Assembly: GCF_004022705.2 (NCBI RefSeq)
Contig: NZ_RZOY02000010.1
Location: forward strand, 62,001-126,000
Length of the DNA: 64,000 bases
From: Mesorhizobium sp. M2D.F.Ca.ET.226.01.1.1
GTDB taxonomy: Bacteria > Pseudomonadota > Alphaproteobacteria > Rhizobiales > Rhizobiaceae
Reading direction: 5' to 3'
Part shown: positions 14,564-21,951 of the stretch, piece by piece
Layout of the letters: each line of letters opens with the position of its first letter
How positions within the stretch are numbered: position 1 is the stretch's first letter
The notes under the pieces: generated by a model
Databases searched by the model: none
Told to the model about the DNA's origin: nothing
What the model saw: the letters and a program-made list of their open reading frames with translations, nothing else
Translations under genes and position numbers: made by a program

Positions 14564-15204
14564 GCACATCCATCCGCATCGCAATAGTCGACGATCACCC
14601 ATTGTTTCGCGAGGGCGTGGCGCGCAGCCTCAGCGAAATCGGCGGCTTCGAACTTGTCGGCGAAGGCGCCAGCGCCGAGGACGCCGAAAGGCTGGCGCGG
14701 GCCAGCACGCCCGATATTCTTCTGCTCGACATCAGCATGCCTGGCGGCGGCCTCAACGCGCTGGCCAGCATCCTTTCAGCGATGCCCGACCAGAAGATCG
14801 TCATGCTGACGGTTTCGGAGACCAATTCCGACGTCGCCCAGGCGCTGAAAGCCGGCGCGCGCGGCTATGTGTTGAAAGGCGTCGGCTCCAAGGCGCTGGC
14901 CGAGATCCTGCGCGACGTCGCCAGCGGCCAGAGCTATGTATCGCCGAGTCTGTCGGCCAGGCTGCTTTCCGACCTTCTGCAGCCCACCGGCAGCAAGCCC
15001 GATCCGCTCAGCCAGCTCACCGGCCGTGAGGCCGAGATCCTGAAACTGGTCGCGGAGGGGCTGAGCAACAAGGAGGTCGCCGCCCGGCTGTCGCTGCAGG
15101 AAAAGACGGTCAAGCACCACATGACCAGGGTGCTCGCCAAGCTCAACGTGCGCAACCGCACCGAGGCGGCGCTGCTGATGCATGAGGCGAGGGAGAGGAA
15201 TTAG
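14560..15204 (+). CDS. NarL/LuxR-family response regulator
   Basis: 214 residues. The receiver domain shows the acid pair DD at 11-12, phospho-acceptor Asp57 (PDILLLDISMPG) and the Lys in GYVLKG. The LuxR-type HTH follows at about 145-205 (LTGREAEILKLVAEGLSNKEVAARLSLQEKTVKHHMTRVLAKLNVRNRTEA). The start is GTG overlapping the kinase TGA, so the pair is co-translated. Targets are unknown; the nearest candidate genes are the two Gly/Asn-rich secreted proteins that converge on this operon. Confidence 0.92.
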   Translation: MSTSIRIAIVDDHPLFREGVARSLSEIGGFELVGEGASAEDAERLARASTPDILLLDISMPGGGLNALASILSAMPDQKIVMLTVSETNSDVAQALKAGARGYVLKGVGSKALAEILRDVASGQSYVSPSLSARLLSDLLQPTGSKPDPLSQLTGREAEILKLVAEGLSNKEVAARLSLQEKTVKHHMTRVLAKLNVRNRTEAALLMHEARERN

Positions 15205-15212
15205 GGGAACTT

Positions 15213-15292
15213 GAGGAACTGAGGAATTGAGGAATTGAGGAATTGAGGAATTGAGGAATTGAGGAATTGAGGAATTGAGGAATTGAGGAATT
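15213..15292. repeat. 8-bp tandem repeat (GAGGAATT)n
   Basis: Nine perfect tandem copies of GAGGAATT at 15221-15292, preceded by one variant GAGGAACT at 15213-15220. It is directly followed by CTTCAATT repeats (about 15312-15357), whose sequence can pair with the first array if G-U pairs are allowed. It lies downstream of the response regulator stop. Such arrays change copy number by slippage; it does not encode protein. Confidence 0.9.
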
Positions 15293-15402
15293 GGTAGGCT
15301 AGGCTTCCTTTTTCTTCAATTCTTCAATTCTTCAATTCTCCAGTTCCCCTTCAATTCTCCAGTTCCTCTTCCCAGCTCCCCTTCCCCGCCCCTCAAACGC
15401 AA

Positions 15403-15430
15403 TCACCCCCGCCTCAAGGGACGGGGGTGA
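15403..15430 (-). terminator. Hairpin downstream of the first Gly/Asn-rich gene
   Basis: Arms TCACCCCCG (15403-15411) and CGGGGGTGA (15422-15430), loop of ten bases, 42 bp after the stop of the gene at 15472. Only a weak T-run follows on the minus strand, so it may also stop transcription of the regulator operon from the other side. Confidence 0.55.
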
Positions 15431-15471
15431 CATGCAAGGGCGTCGGAAAAGGGGGTAGCCTTTCCTGGCCC

Positions 15472-15978
15472 TTACAGGCTCAGCAGACGATTCAAGTCCT
15501 CCTCCGTCGCCTGCCGCTCGATGATGGTGCGGCCTTGCGCATCCGTCATCTCGAAACGCCCGTTCTGGACCTGCTCTTTCATGCCGTTGCGATGGACGAC
15601 GGTTATCTTGTTGCCGTCGATCGAGAGCGTGTCGCCGGTTGCCGCATTGGTGTAGCTGTTCTTGCCACCGGGATTGGTATTGCCCTTGCCGTTGTTGTTG
15701 CCCGGCCCGGCATTGGGGTTGTTCCCGCCGGCATTGCTGTTTGCGGAGTTGCCACCGGCGTTGCTGTTGCCGCTGTTGCCGGAATTCGAGCCACCGGCCG
15801 AGCCCGAGTTGCCGCCGTTGCCGTTACCGCCGTTCCCATTGCCGTTGCCGGCATAGGCGGTGGACACCAGCTTGGAAACTTTGCCAGGCACCGACAGACA
15901 GGGCGCGACAACAATCGCCAGCGCGGCAGCGACGCGCAGCGTGAGAGGGGCAAGCCTGGTGCGGGCGGGTAGGCGCAT
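15472..15978 (-). CDS. Secreted Gly/Asn-rich repeat protein, paralogue 1
   Basis: 168 residues from ATG 15978 behind AAGGACAG. A basic signal sequence with a hydrophobic core (LTLRVAAALAIVVAPCLSV) leads to a processing region ending STAYA, then about 60 residues made of Asn, Gly and Ser in short steps (GNGNGGNGNGGNSG, SGNSGNSNAGG, PNAGPGNNNGKG). The end is a compact domain shared with the gene at 16415: NAATGDTLSIDGNKITVVHRNGMKEQ, then NGRFEMTDAQGRTIIERQAT and DLNRLLSL. Function unknown. The flexible glycine linker and export signal suggest a surface, matrix or periplasmic role. Confidence 0.75.
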   Translation of the reverse strand: MRLPARTRLAPLTLRVAAALAIVVAPCLSVPGKVSKLVSTAYAGNGNGNGGNGNGGNSGSAGGSNSGNSGNSNAGGNSANSNAGGNNPNAGPGNNNGKGNTNPGGKNSYTNAATGDTLSIDGNKITVVHRNGMKEQVQNGRFEMTDAQGRTIIERQATEEDLNRLLSL

Positions 15979-16250
15979 TCTGTCCTTTTTCCTCGGTTCC
16001 ACCTCGCTATGGCCAAAGTTCCGCTCTCGGCAGGCGGGCGAACCGGTTTCTTGACCGGGCAAGGATTCACATTCGGGCGAAGCGATAAAAGCGGCCCACG
16101 ACCCATGCCCCCATCACTCAGACCATTTCCGCCGATATGGGGACCAATGTCGCAAGCTTCAGGCTATCGCCGGCAAGGCATCCGCACGCAAATGCTACGG
16201 CGAAGTCGACGAAACTGACCGCTCGCACTTTTCCTGAATTGCACAAAAAA

Positions 16251-16276
16251 TTACCCCCGCACGGAGGCGGGGGTAA
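16251..16276 (-). terminator. Intrinsic terminator of the second Gly/Asn-rich gene
   Basis: Read on the minus strand: TTACCCCCGCC-tccgt-GCGGGGGTAA followed by TTTTTTGT. A strong GC stem with a T-run, about 140 bp after the stop of the gene at 16415. Confidence 0.8.
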
Positions 16277-16395
16277 GGTGAGTAGCCAAATTCTACCGCA
16301 AGACGATCAGGACCGCAGAGACGAAGCAAAAGGTGGCAACCTGATTTTGCAGCGCTGACCTTCGGTCCCTTAAGATCTAATCCGGATAAAACCTC

Positions 16396-16425
16396 GCTCT
16401 CACAAACTCTGCTCTCACAAACTCT
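16396..16425. repeat. 15-bp tandem duplication at the stop of paralogue 2
   Basis: GCTCTCACAAACTCT occurs twice without a gap at 16396-16410 and 16411-16425. The second copy contains the last codons (Ser-Leu) and TGA stop of the gene at 16415; the first copy is a non-coding duplicate of the same end. Confidence 0.85.
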
Positions 16426-16903
16426 TCAGGCGATTGAGATCGGCCATGGTGGCCTTGCGGTCGACGATGGTGCGTCCGTATTTGTCTTCCATCCTGAACC
16501 GGCCGTTCTCGATCGTCTCCTTCATTCCATTGCGGTGCGTGACCTGGATGCTGCCGGCGGTGGCCTCGACCTTGTCGCCGGTCGCCGGGTTCACGTGGCT
16601 GTCGACATCGGCAGTGCTCGAGCTGTTGTTCTCGCTGCTCTTGCCCTTCCCGCTATTGCCGTTTCCGTTCCCGTTGTTGCCGCCGCTGTTACCGTTTCCG
16701 CTGTTGCCGCCGCTATTGCCGCCACCGTTCCCGCCGTTTCCACCACCATTGCCGCCGCCGTTCCCGCCGCCATTGCCGCCTTTGCCGGCAAAGGCCTTGG
16801 TCGCAACGACACCATCGACGGAGAGGCTGAAAGGCGCGACAACCAGCACCAACGCAACCAGCGCTCGCAAGACCAGCTTGCAGCCCCTGCGCGATGCGCG
16901 CAT
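16415..16903 (-). CDS. Secreted Gly/Asn-rich repeat protein, paralogue 2
   Basis: 162 residues from ATG 16903 behind GGGAGAG. Basic N-terminus, hydrophobic core (LVLRALVALVLVVAPFSLSV) and a likely cleavage near TKAFA, then a Gly-rich region of GGNGGGNGGGN steps moving to SGNGNSGGNNGNGNG. The C-terminal domain aligns with the product of 15472: NPATGDKVEATAGSIQVTHRNGMKE, then NGRFRMEDKYGRTIVDRKAT and DLNRLKSL. The shared core is TGD-x(8-10)-V-x-HRNGMKE-x3-NGRF-x-M-x-D-x2-GRTI-x2-R-x-AT-x2-DLNRL. Family and role unknown. Confidence 0.75.
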   Translation of the reverse strand: MRASRRGCKLVLRALVALVLVVAPFSLSVDGVVATKAFAGKGGNGGGNGGGNGGGNGGNGGGNSGGNSGNGNSGGNNGNGNGNSGKGKSSENNSSSTADVDSHVNPATGDKVEATAGSIQVTHRNGMKETIENGRFRMEDKYGRTIVDRKATMADLNRLKSL

Positions 16904-17187
16904 CCCGCTCTCCCAACGCCAACCCTTCAGCCCGTCGGCCGAACTACCCCGCTGGCAATGTCGCAGCATAAGCATCCCCAATCAGCCCATGATTAGGAAG
17001 TGGCCCACGACCCTTGTCTTGTCCACTCGGACTTATTGCTATTCTCGATAGGACCTAAGTCTTATTTCAACCACCGGATGTGGTCGGATATTGCCGCTGC
17101 CCGCCTCGGTTTCTCTAAGCTGGGCAACGCTTTGGAGCGCGCCGCTCAGAAATGGATTCGGGTGCGCGCGACGGCTTCCGCGCAGAG

Positions 17188-18072
17188 TCAGGCCGAAGGC
17201 GCGGATTGCCGCGCGGCGACCGCCGCGCCGAAGGCGGCGGCAATGACGGCGGCGATGCCGGCGCATTGCGGAAGGCTGAGTTTCTCTGCCAAAAACAGGA
17301 AGCCGGTCAAAGCCCCGCCGGCCGGCTCCAGGCACACCAGCATGCCGTAGACCTTGGCCGGCATGCGGGCGAGCACCAGCATTTCCAGGCAGAAGGGCAG
17401 CGCGGTGGAGAACAGGCCGACCACGGCCGCGCCCGCCATGACGTGCGGATCGGCGAGATGGGCTTGAGCGGCGCCGAAGCCGAAGGGCAGCGCCAGCATC
17501 GCGGCGATCGCCATGCCATAGGCGGAGGTGCGCACGCCAAGCCCGGCGCCGGCCTTCTGCGCGAAGATGATGTAGAGCCCCCAGCAGGCGCCGGCCGCAA
17601 GCGCCAGCGCCACGCCCAGCGGATCGAGCCCGCGGCTGGCATCGGCAAAGGGCGAGAGCAGCGCAATGCCGGCTATCGCCAAGCCAATCCAGACCAGATC
17701 GAGCAGGCGCCTGGAGCCGATGGTCGCAACGAAGAGCGGCCCCGTGAATTCCAGCGCCACGCAGATGCCCAGCGGAATGCGCTGGAGCGCGGCATAGAAC
17801 AGCATATTCATGGAGCAGACGGTGATGCCATAGGCGGCGAGCCAGGGCAGGCTTTTCCGCGAGGGCAGCACCTTCCATGGCCTCAGCACCGCCGCCAGCA
17901 TCAGCGCGCCCATGACAAGCCTTAACATGGTCGTGCCTTCCGGCCCCAGCACCGGGAACAGGCTCTTGGCAAAAGCGGCGCCGACCTGCACCGACAGCAT
18001 GGAGCCGAGCAGGCCGAGGATGGGCATGGCGCCGACATGCGCCTGCGGTTTTGCAATCGGCATCGACGTCAC
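17188..18072 (-). CDS. EamA/RhtA-type inner-membrane exporter
   Basis: 294 residues with ten predicted helices in two EamA halves (first half LGLLGSMLSVQVGAAFAKSLFPVLGPEGTTMLRLVMGALML; second half LGVALALAAGACWGLYIIFAQKAG). The AFAKSLFPxLGxxGTTxLRL pattern and EFTGPLFVAT match the RhtA threonine/homoserine exporter branch. The listed start is GTG 18072; ATG 18063 is the alternative. Substrate is inferred from family only. Confidence 0.85.
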   Translation of the reverse strand: MTSMPIAKPQAHVGAMPILGLLGSMLSVQVGAAFAKSLFPVLGPEGTTMLRLVMGALMLAAVLRPWKVLPSRKSLPWLAAYGITVCSMNMLFYAALQRIPLGICVALEFTGPLFVATIGSRRLLDLVWIGLAIAGIALLSPFADASRGLDPLGVALALAAGACWGLYIIFAQKAGAGLGVRTSAYGMAIAAMLALPFGFGAAQAHLADPHVMAGAAVVGLFSTALPFCLEMLVLARMPAKVYGMLVCLEPAGGALTGFLFLAEKLSLPQCAGIAAVIAAAFGAAVAARQSAPSA

Positions 18073-18671
18073 TTGCTTTCCGTTCCCCCTGCCCCGGTCG
18101 AGGTCGGAGATAAGGCTTTTGCGGCAGCGCCGTCATGAGGCAGCGTGCGACGGATGGTAGGACAAGGCGGCCCCTTCCCGCGGGCGGCAGGCCTGCTGCA
18201 CCGCACAAGAACTTGAAAATTCAAAATGTTTTCACGGGCCCCTACTGGGCAATTTGGCGTCTGATTAGCCTTTCCTGCAATAATCCGATCGTACTCGCTA
18301 TGGTTGCCGGAAAAACTCCCCGGCATCCCTGGCGATTGATACTTTTTGAAAATCAGACCAATTGCCCATGACCTCATAGGACCATTGGATGGGCCGCGCG
18401 GATATTTTCACAACACAACCATTTACGTCTCACAACCGCATCACATCTTATTTCAGAACCGTAAGCATTTTGTGTTGCACCGCAACATCCACCGCGACAA
18501 TCGTGGAGCGGGGGCATGCCTGTTGGAGGATGCCATTATTGTGACTCGGATGGGCATTCCGCCGGCCGGCAGGGATTGCGCCCCCGGCCCGGACGGTGCG
18601 TGGTCGGCCCGCAGCGGCGAGATTCGCTCGCCCTCTGCCGCGTGGCGTGACCGACCTGGCGGACGCCGCTG
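18073..18671. other. Long AT-richer leader of the glycan cassette
   Basis: About 600 bp without a convincing gene. The part 18210-18480 is clearly richer in A/T than its surroundings. It contains the short palindrome TGTTGC-acc-GCAACA at 18473-18487. Probably holds the promoter of the operon that starts at 18672 and may have been acquired with it. Confidence 0.5.
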
Positions 18672-19817
18672 ATGGCCAACGCGCGCGACATCCAACTCGA
18701 CTCGTTGCGGGCCGTTGCGGTGACGCTGGTGCTCTATGCGCATTTCCTTGCGCCAAACGGCACCTCCTTCCTCGGCCATCTCGGGGTCAGGCTGTTCTTC
18801 GTGCTCTCCGGCTTTCTGATCACACGGCTTTTGCTGGACGCGCGTGATGCCGATGCATTCGCCGCCGGACCGGCGCTGCGCTCCTTCTATGCGCGGCGCG
18901 TGATCCGCATCTTCCCGCCCTATCTCGCGGTGCTGGCGCTGGTCTGGTTCACCGATCTGGAACAGTCGAGGTCGTCGCTCGCCTGGCATGCGCTCTACCT
19001 CTCGAACTTCTGGTACGCGCTGCGCAACGACTGGAACCCCTGGCTGCTCTGCCATTTCTGGAGCCTCAGCATCGAGGAGCAGTTTTATCTCGCCTGGCCG
19101 CTGATCGTGCTTCTGGCGCCGCGCCGGCGCATCGAGGCGATCGCCATTGGCGTCATCGGCTTTTCGCTCGCCTATCGCTTCTATTGGCCCATCGCCGCCG
19201 ACCCGGCGCTCGCCAGGGACCTGCTGCCGCCGGCCTCGATGGACGCGCTCGGCTGCGGTGCGCTGCTTGCAGTCCGCCGCGCCAGGGGCGCGGATGTGCC
19301 GCGCTGGATGCGGCTCGGCTGGCCGGCCCTGGCGGCGGTGTTCCTGTTCGTCGTCTGGTCCGATCCGGGGCCGGCGAATTCGGCCTGGGAGTGGCCGCGC
19401 TGGATGCTGGTGCAGGTGCTGCCGCTGGTGCCGCTGACGGCGATCGTCACCGCCTGCTCGAACGGCCTCGGCGGCACGCTCGGCAGGCTGGCCGAACTGC
19501 CGCCACTGCTCGGGCTCGGCCGCATCAGCTACGGCGTCTATCTCTACCATCCGATCCTGCTTGCCTATGCCGTCAAGGCGCAGCCATGGATCCCGCTCAA
19601 CGTCTCGGAACAGGGACCAGGCCGTTTCCTCGTCGCGGGCACCGCGACGCTGGTCGTAGCCTCGATCTCCTGGATGCTGTTCGAGAAGCCGCTCAACAGT
19701 CTCAAGCGCTATTTTCCGTATGTCGCGCGGCGGGGCACGCGCGCGCCGGACAACACCCGCCGGTTCGGCGGCGCACCGGTGCTCGATCTGCAGCCGACGG
19801 ATCGGAGTCGACCATGA
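18672..19817 (+). CDS. OafA/YrhL-type membrane acyltransferase
   Basis: 381 residues, acyltransferase family 3. It opens with the family signature (DIQLDSLRAVAVTLVLYAHF), RLFFVLSGFLITRLLL and the catalytic-region motif RRVIRIFPPY, then HFWSLSIEEQFYLAWP, and ends with GRISYGVYLYHPILL and a cytoplasmic tail. About ten helices. Such enzymes move acyl groups (for example acetyl or succinyl) onto surface or periplasmic glycans. First gene of a four-gene set with 4-bp overlaps throughout. Confidence 0.9.
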   Translation: MANARDIQLDSLRAVAVTLVLYAHFLAPNGTSFLGHLGVRLFFVLSGFLITRLLLDARDADAFAAGPALRSFYARRVIRIFPPYLAVLALVWFTDLEQSRSSLAWHALYLSNFWYALRNDWNPWLLCHFWSLSIEEQFYLAWPLIVLLAPRRRIEAIAIGVIGFSLAYRFYWPIAADPALARDLLPPASMDALGCGALLAVRRARGADVPRWMRLGWPALAAVFLFVVWSDPGPANSAWEWPRWMLVQVLPLVPLTAIVTACSNGLGGTLGRLAELPPLLGLGRISYGVYLYHPILLAYAVKAQPWIPLNVSEQGPGRFLVAGTATLVVASISWMLFEKPLNSLKRYFPYVARRGTRAPDNTRRFGGAPVLDLQPTDRSRP

Positions 19818-20923
19818 CCGCCGCGCCCCTCATCTCCGTGCTGTTGCCGGTCTACAATGCCGAGCCCTATGTGGCCACCGCGATGCAGTCGATCCTGCGG
19901 CAGGACTACGGCCGGCTCGAAATTATCGCCATCGACGACGGATCGACCGACCGGTCGCTCGAGATCCTCGACCGCTGCCGCCGGGACGACAGCCGGGTCT
20001 CCATAATCTCACGCGAAAACCGCGGCCTCGTTGCCAGCCTCAACGAGGGACTGGCGGTCGCTCGTGGCGAGCTCGTGGCGCGCATGGACGCTGACGACTT
20101 CGCCTATCCCTGGCGGCTGTCGCGCCAGGCGGCGCTGTTTGCCGCGCGGCCGGAGCTCGGCTTCAGCGGCGCGCTGGTCGATACGCTGCTCCACGGCCGC
20201 ATCCTTAAGGGGCGGCTCGACCCGGTGTTCCGTCTCAGCCTCCCCGTGCTGGCAGAATTCTTCACGATCTTCCTGCACCCGACGGTGGTTTATAACCGCA
20301 AAGTCATCGGCGAGGCCGACCTGCACTACGACGGCGCTTATCGGCACGCCGAGGATTTCGACCTCTTCCGGCGACTGGCCGAGCGCTATCCGGCGGCGCT
20401 GATGCCGGAGAGCCTGTTGGTCTACCGCGTCCATCCCGGCAGCGTGACCAGCCGGCACGGCAAGGAGATGCGGCGCACGCATCTCAAGATTGTCGCCGAA
20501 AATCTCGGTCGTCTGGGACTGGCGGAAGACAGCGCGGACCTGCGCGCCATCGGCGACCGGGTCTGCCTCGACACCGTGCGGCGGGCAGCCGGCTTCATCC
20601 GGGCGCTGGAGGAGCGGATTGCCACACTGCCCGATCCGACGCGACCCTCCTTCGAGGCCGGCGCGCTCAACCTGTTCTATTTCCTCTACCAACTCGTCAA
20701 CGACGAGGAGCGGCCGGCGCTGTCGCATGAATTGCTGACGCTGACCGGGAAATGGAACGCGATCCGCCGCCGCGAGAAATACGCGCTCGGCCCCGGCGCC
20801 TGGGCGCCCTGGCTGAGCCAGGCCTCGATGTGGGCGGGCAAGCGCGCGGACTGGATGGCCTACCGCTTCAAATCCACGCCGGCGGCGTCGGTGCTTGCGC
20901 CTTACAGAATGGGGGCGGCATGA
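19814..20923 (+). CDS. Family 2 glycosyltransferase (first)
   Basis: 369 residues, GT-A fold. ISVLLPVYNAEPYVATAM and AIDDGSTDRS form the nucleotide-binding start; ARMDADDFAYP carries the DXD metal motif near residue 97. A C-terminal region of about 150 residues is helical and unassigned. ATG 19814 overlaps the acyltransferase stop (ATGA). It should add a sugar from a nucleotide donor on the cytoplasmic face during synthesis of a glycan or glycolipid. Confidence 0.92.
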   Translation: MTAAPLISVLLPVYNAEPYVATAMQSILRQDYGRLEIIAIDDGSTDRSLEILDRCRRDDSRVSIISRENRGLVASLNEGLAVARGELVARMDADDFAYPWRLSRQAALFAARPELGFSGALVDTLLHGRILKGRLDPVFRLSLPVLAEFFTIFLHPTVVYNRKVIGEADLHYDGAYRHAEDFDLFRRLAERYPAALMPESLLVYRVHPGSVTSRHGKEMRRTHLKIVAENLGRLGLAEDSADLRAIGDRVCLDTVRRAAGFIRALEERIATLPDPTRPSFEAGALNLFYFLYQLVNDEERPALSHELLTLTGKWNAIRRREKYALGPGAWAPWLSQASMWAGKRADWMAYRFKSTPAASVLAPYRMGAA

Positions 20924-21951
20924 ACGCCGAGCGCCATCCGTTGCTGCGGCACCTGCGCCCCGCCCTGCCCGCTCCTCCGTGGCCCGGGCAGCGGCCACAG
21001 GTCTCCTTCATCATCTGCACGCGCGATCGCGCGGCGGTGCTCGAGACCTGTGTCGATTCGATCCTCGCCGCCTGCCGGGCGCATCCCGCCTTCACCGCCG
21101 AGCTGGTGGTGGTCGACAACGGCTCGTGCGACGGCACGGCCAGCTATCTTTCGCGTATCGCTGCAACGTCCGACATCACGCTGACCGCGATCCACGAGCC
21201 CCGCCCCGGACTGGCGGCGGCGCGCAATGCGGGGCTGGCGCGGGCACGCGGGCGGGTGCTGGTGTTCGTCGACGACGACTGCCGGCTCGACGGCAGCTAC
21301 CTCGCCGACCTGGAGCGGCATTATGCGAGCGGCGAGAAATGGCTGATCCGCGGCGGCCGCGTCGAGATCGGCGACGCGCTCGACCTGCCCTTCACCGTCA
21401 AGCGCTGCGACCAGCGCGAGCGGCTGACGCACGCCGTCCATCCGGGCGGCTTCGTGCTCGGCTGCAACATGACCATGCATCGCGAGGTCGCCGCCCGCAT
21501 CGGCCCCTTCGACGAGCGCTTCGGCGCCGGCGGCGCGCTGCGCTCGGCCGAGGACACGGATTATCTGGTGCGCGCCATCCTTGCCGGCATGGCGGTGGAA
21601 TACGTGCCCGACATGACGATCTTCCACCATCATGGCCGGCGCGACCGCAAGGCGATCGACCGGCTGCACCGCGACTATCATTTCGGCAACGGCGCGCTCT
21701 GCGTGAAGCACATCCGCCGCGCGCCCTGGCTGTTTCGCCATTTTTATTGGGCGGTGCGGGCGGCGCTGCGCGAGCTTGTGGGCGGCCCCAAATTCGACCG
21801 GGACCTCGAACTGTCGCACTGGCCGATCGTCGCCATGAACGTCGCTGGCGCGGTGAAATTCATGGTTCTCCTGCTCACCAGACGGCCGGACCGGCGATCC
21901 CAGCCGGGCGCGGAGACCGCCGAGGCCAGGGCGGAGGCCAGCGCGCAATGA
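20920..21951 (+). CDS. Family 2 glycosyltransferase (second)
   Basis: 343 residues, GT-A fold. VSFIICTRDRAAVLETCVDS, VVDNGSCDGT and the metal motif VFVDDDCRLDGS are visible, then a chaperone-like acceptor loop (GGFVLGCNMTMHREVAARIGPFDERFGAGG) and SAEDTDYLVRA with the catalytic acid. The last 60 residues include a possible membrane-associated helix (MNVAGAVKFMVLLL). Overlaps its neighbours by 4 bp at both ends. Confidence 0.92.
   Translation: MNAERHPLLRHLRPALPAPPWPGQRPQVSFIICTRDRAAVLETCVDSILAACRAHPAFTAELVVVDNGSCDGTASYLSRIAATSDITLTAIHEPRPGLAAARNAGLARARGRVLVFVDDDCRLDGSYLADLERHYASGEKWLIRGGRVEIGDALDLPFTVKRCDQRERLTHAVHPGGFVLGCNMTMHREVAARIGPFDERFGAGGALRSAEDTDYLVRAILAGMAVEYVPDMTIFHHHGRRDRKAIDRLHRDYHFGNGALCVKHIRRAPWLFRHFYWAVRAALRELVGGPKFDRDLELSHWPIVAMNVAGAVKFMVLLLTRRPDRRSQPGAETAEARAEASAQ

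Noticed and set aside
15213..15292. Possible CRISPR array
   Set aside because: The unit is 8 bp with no spacers and no cas genes; it is a simple tandem repeat.
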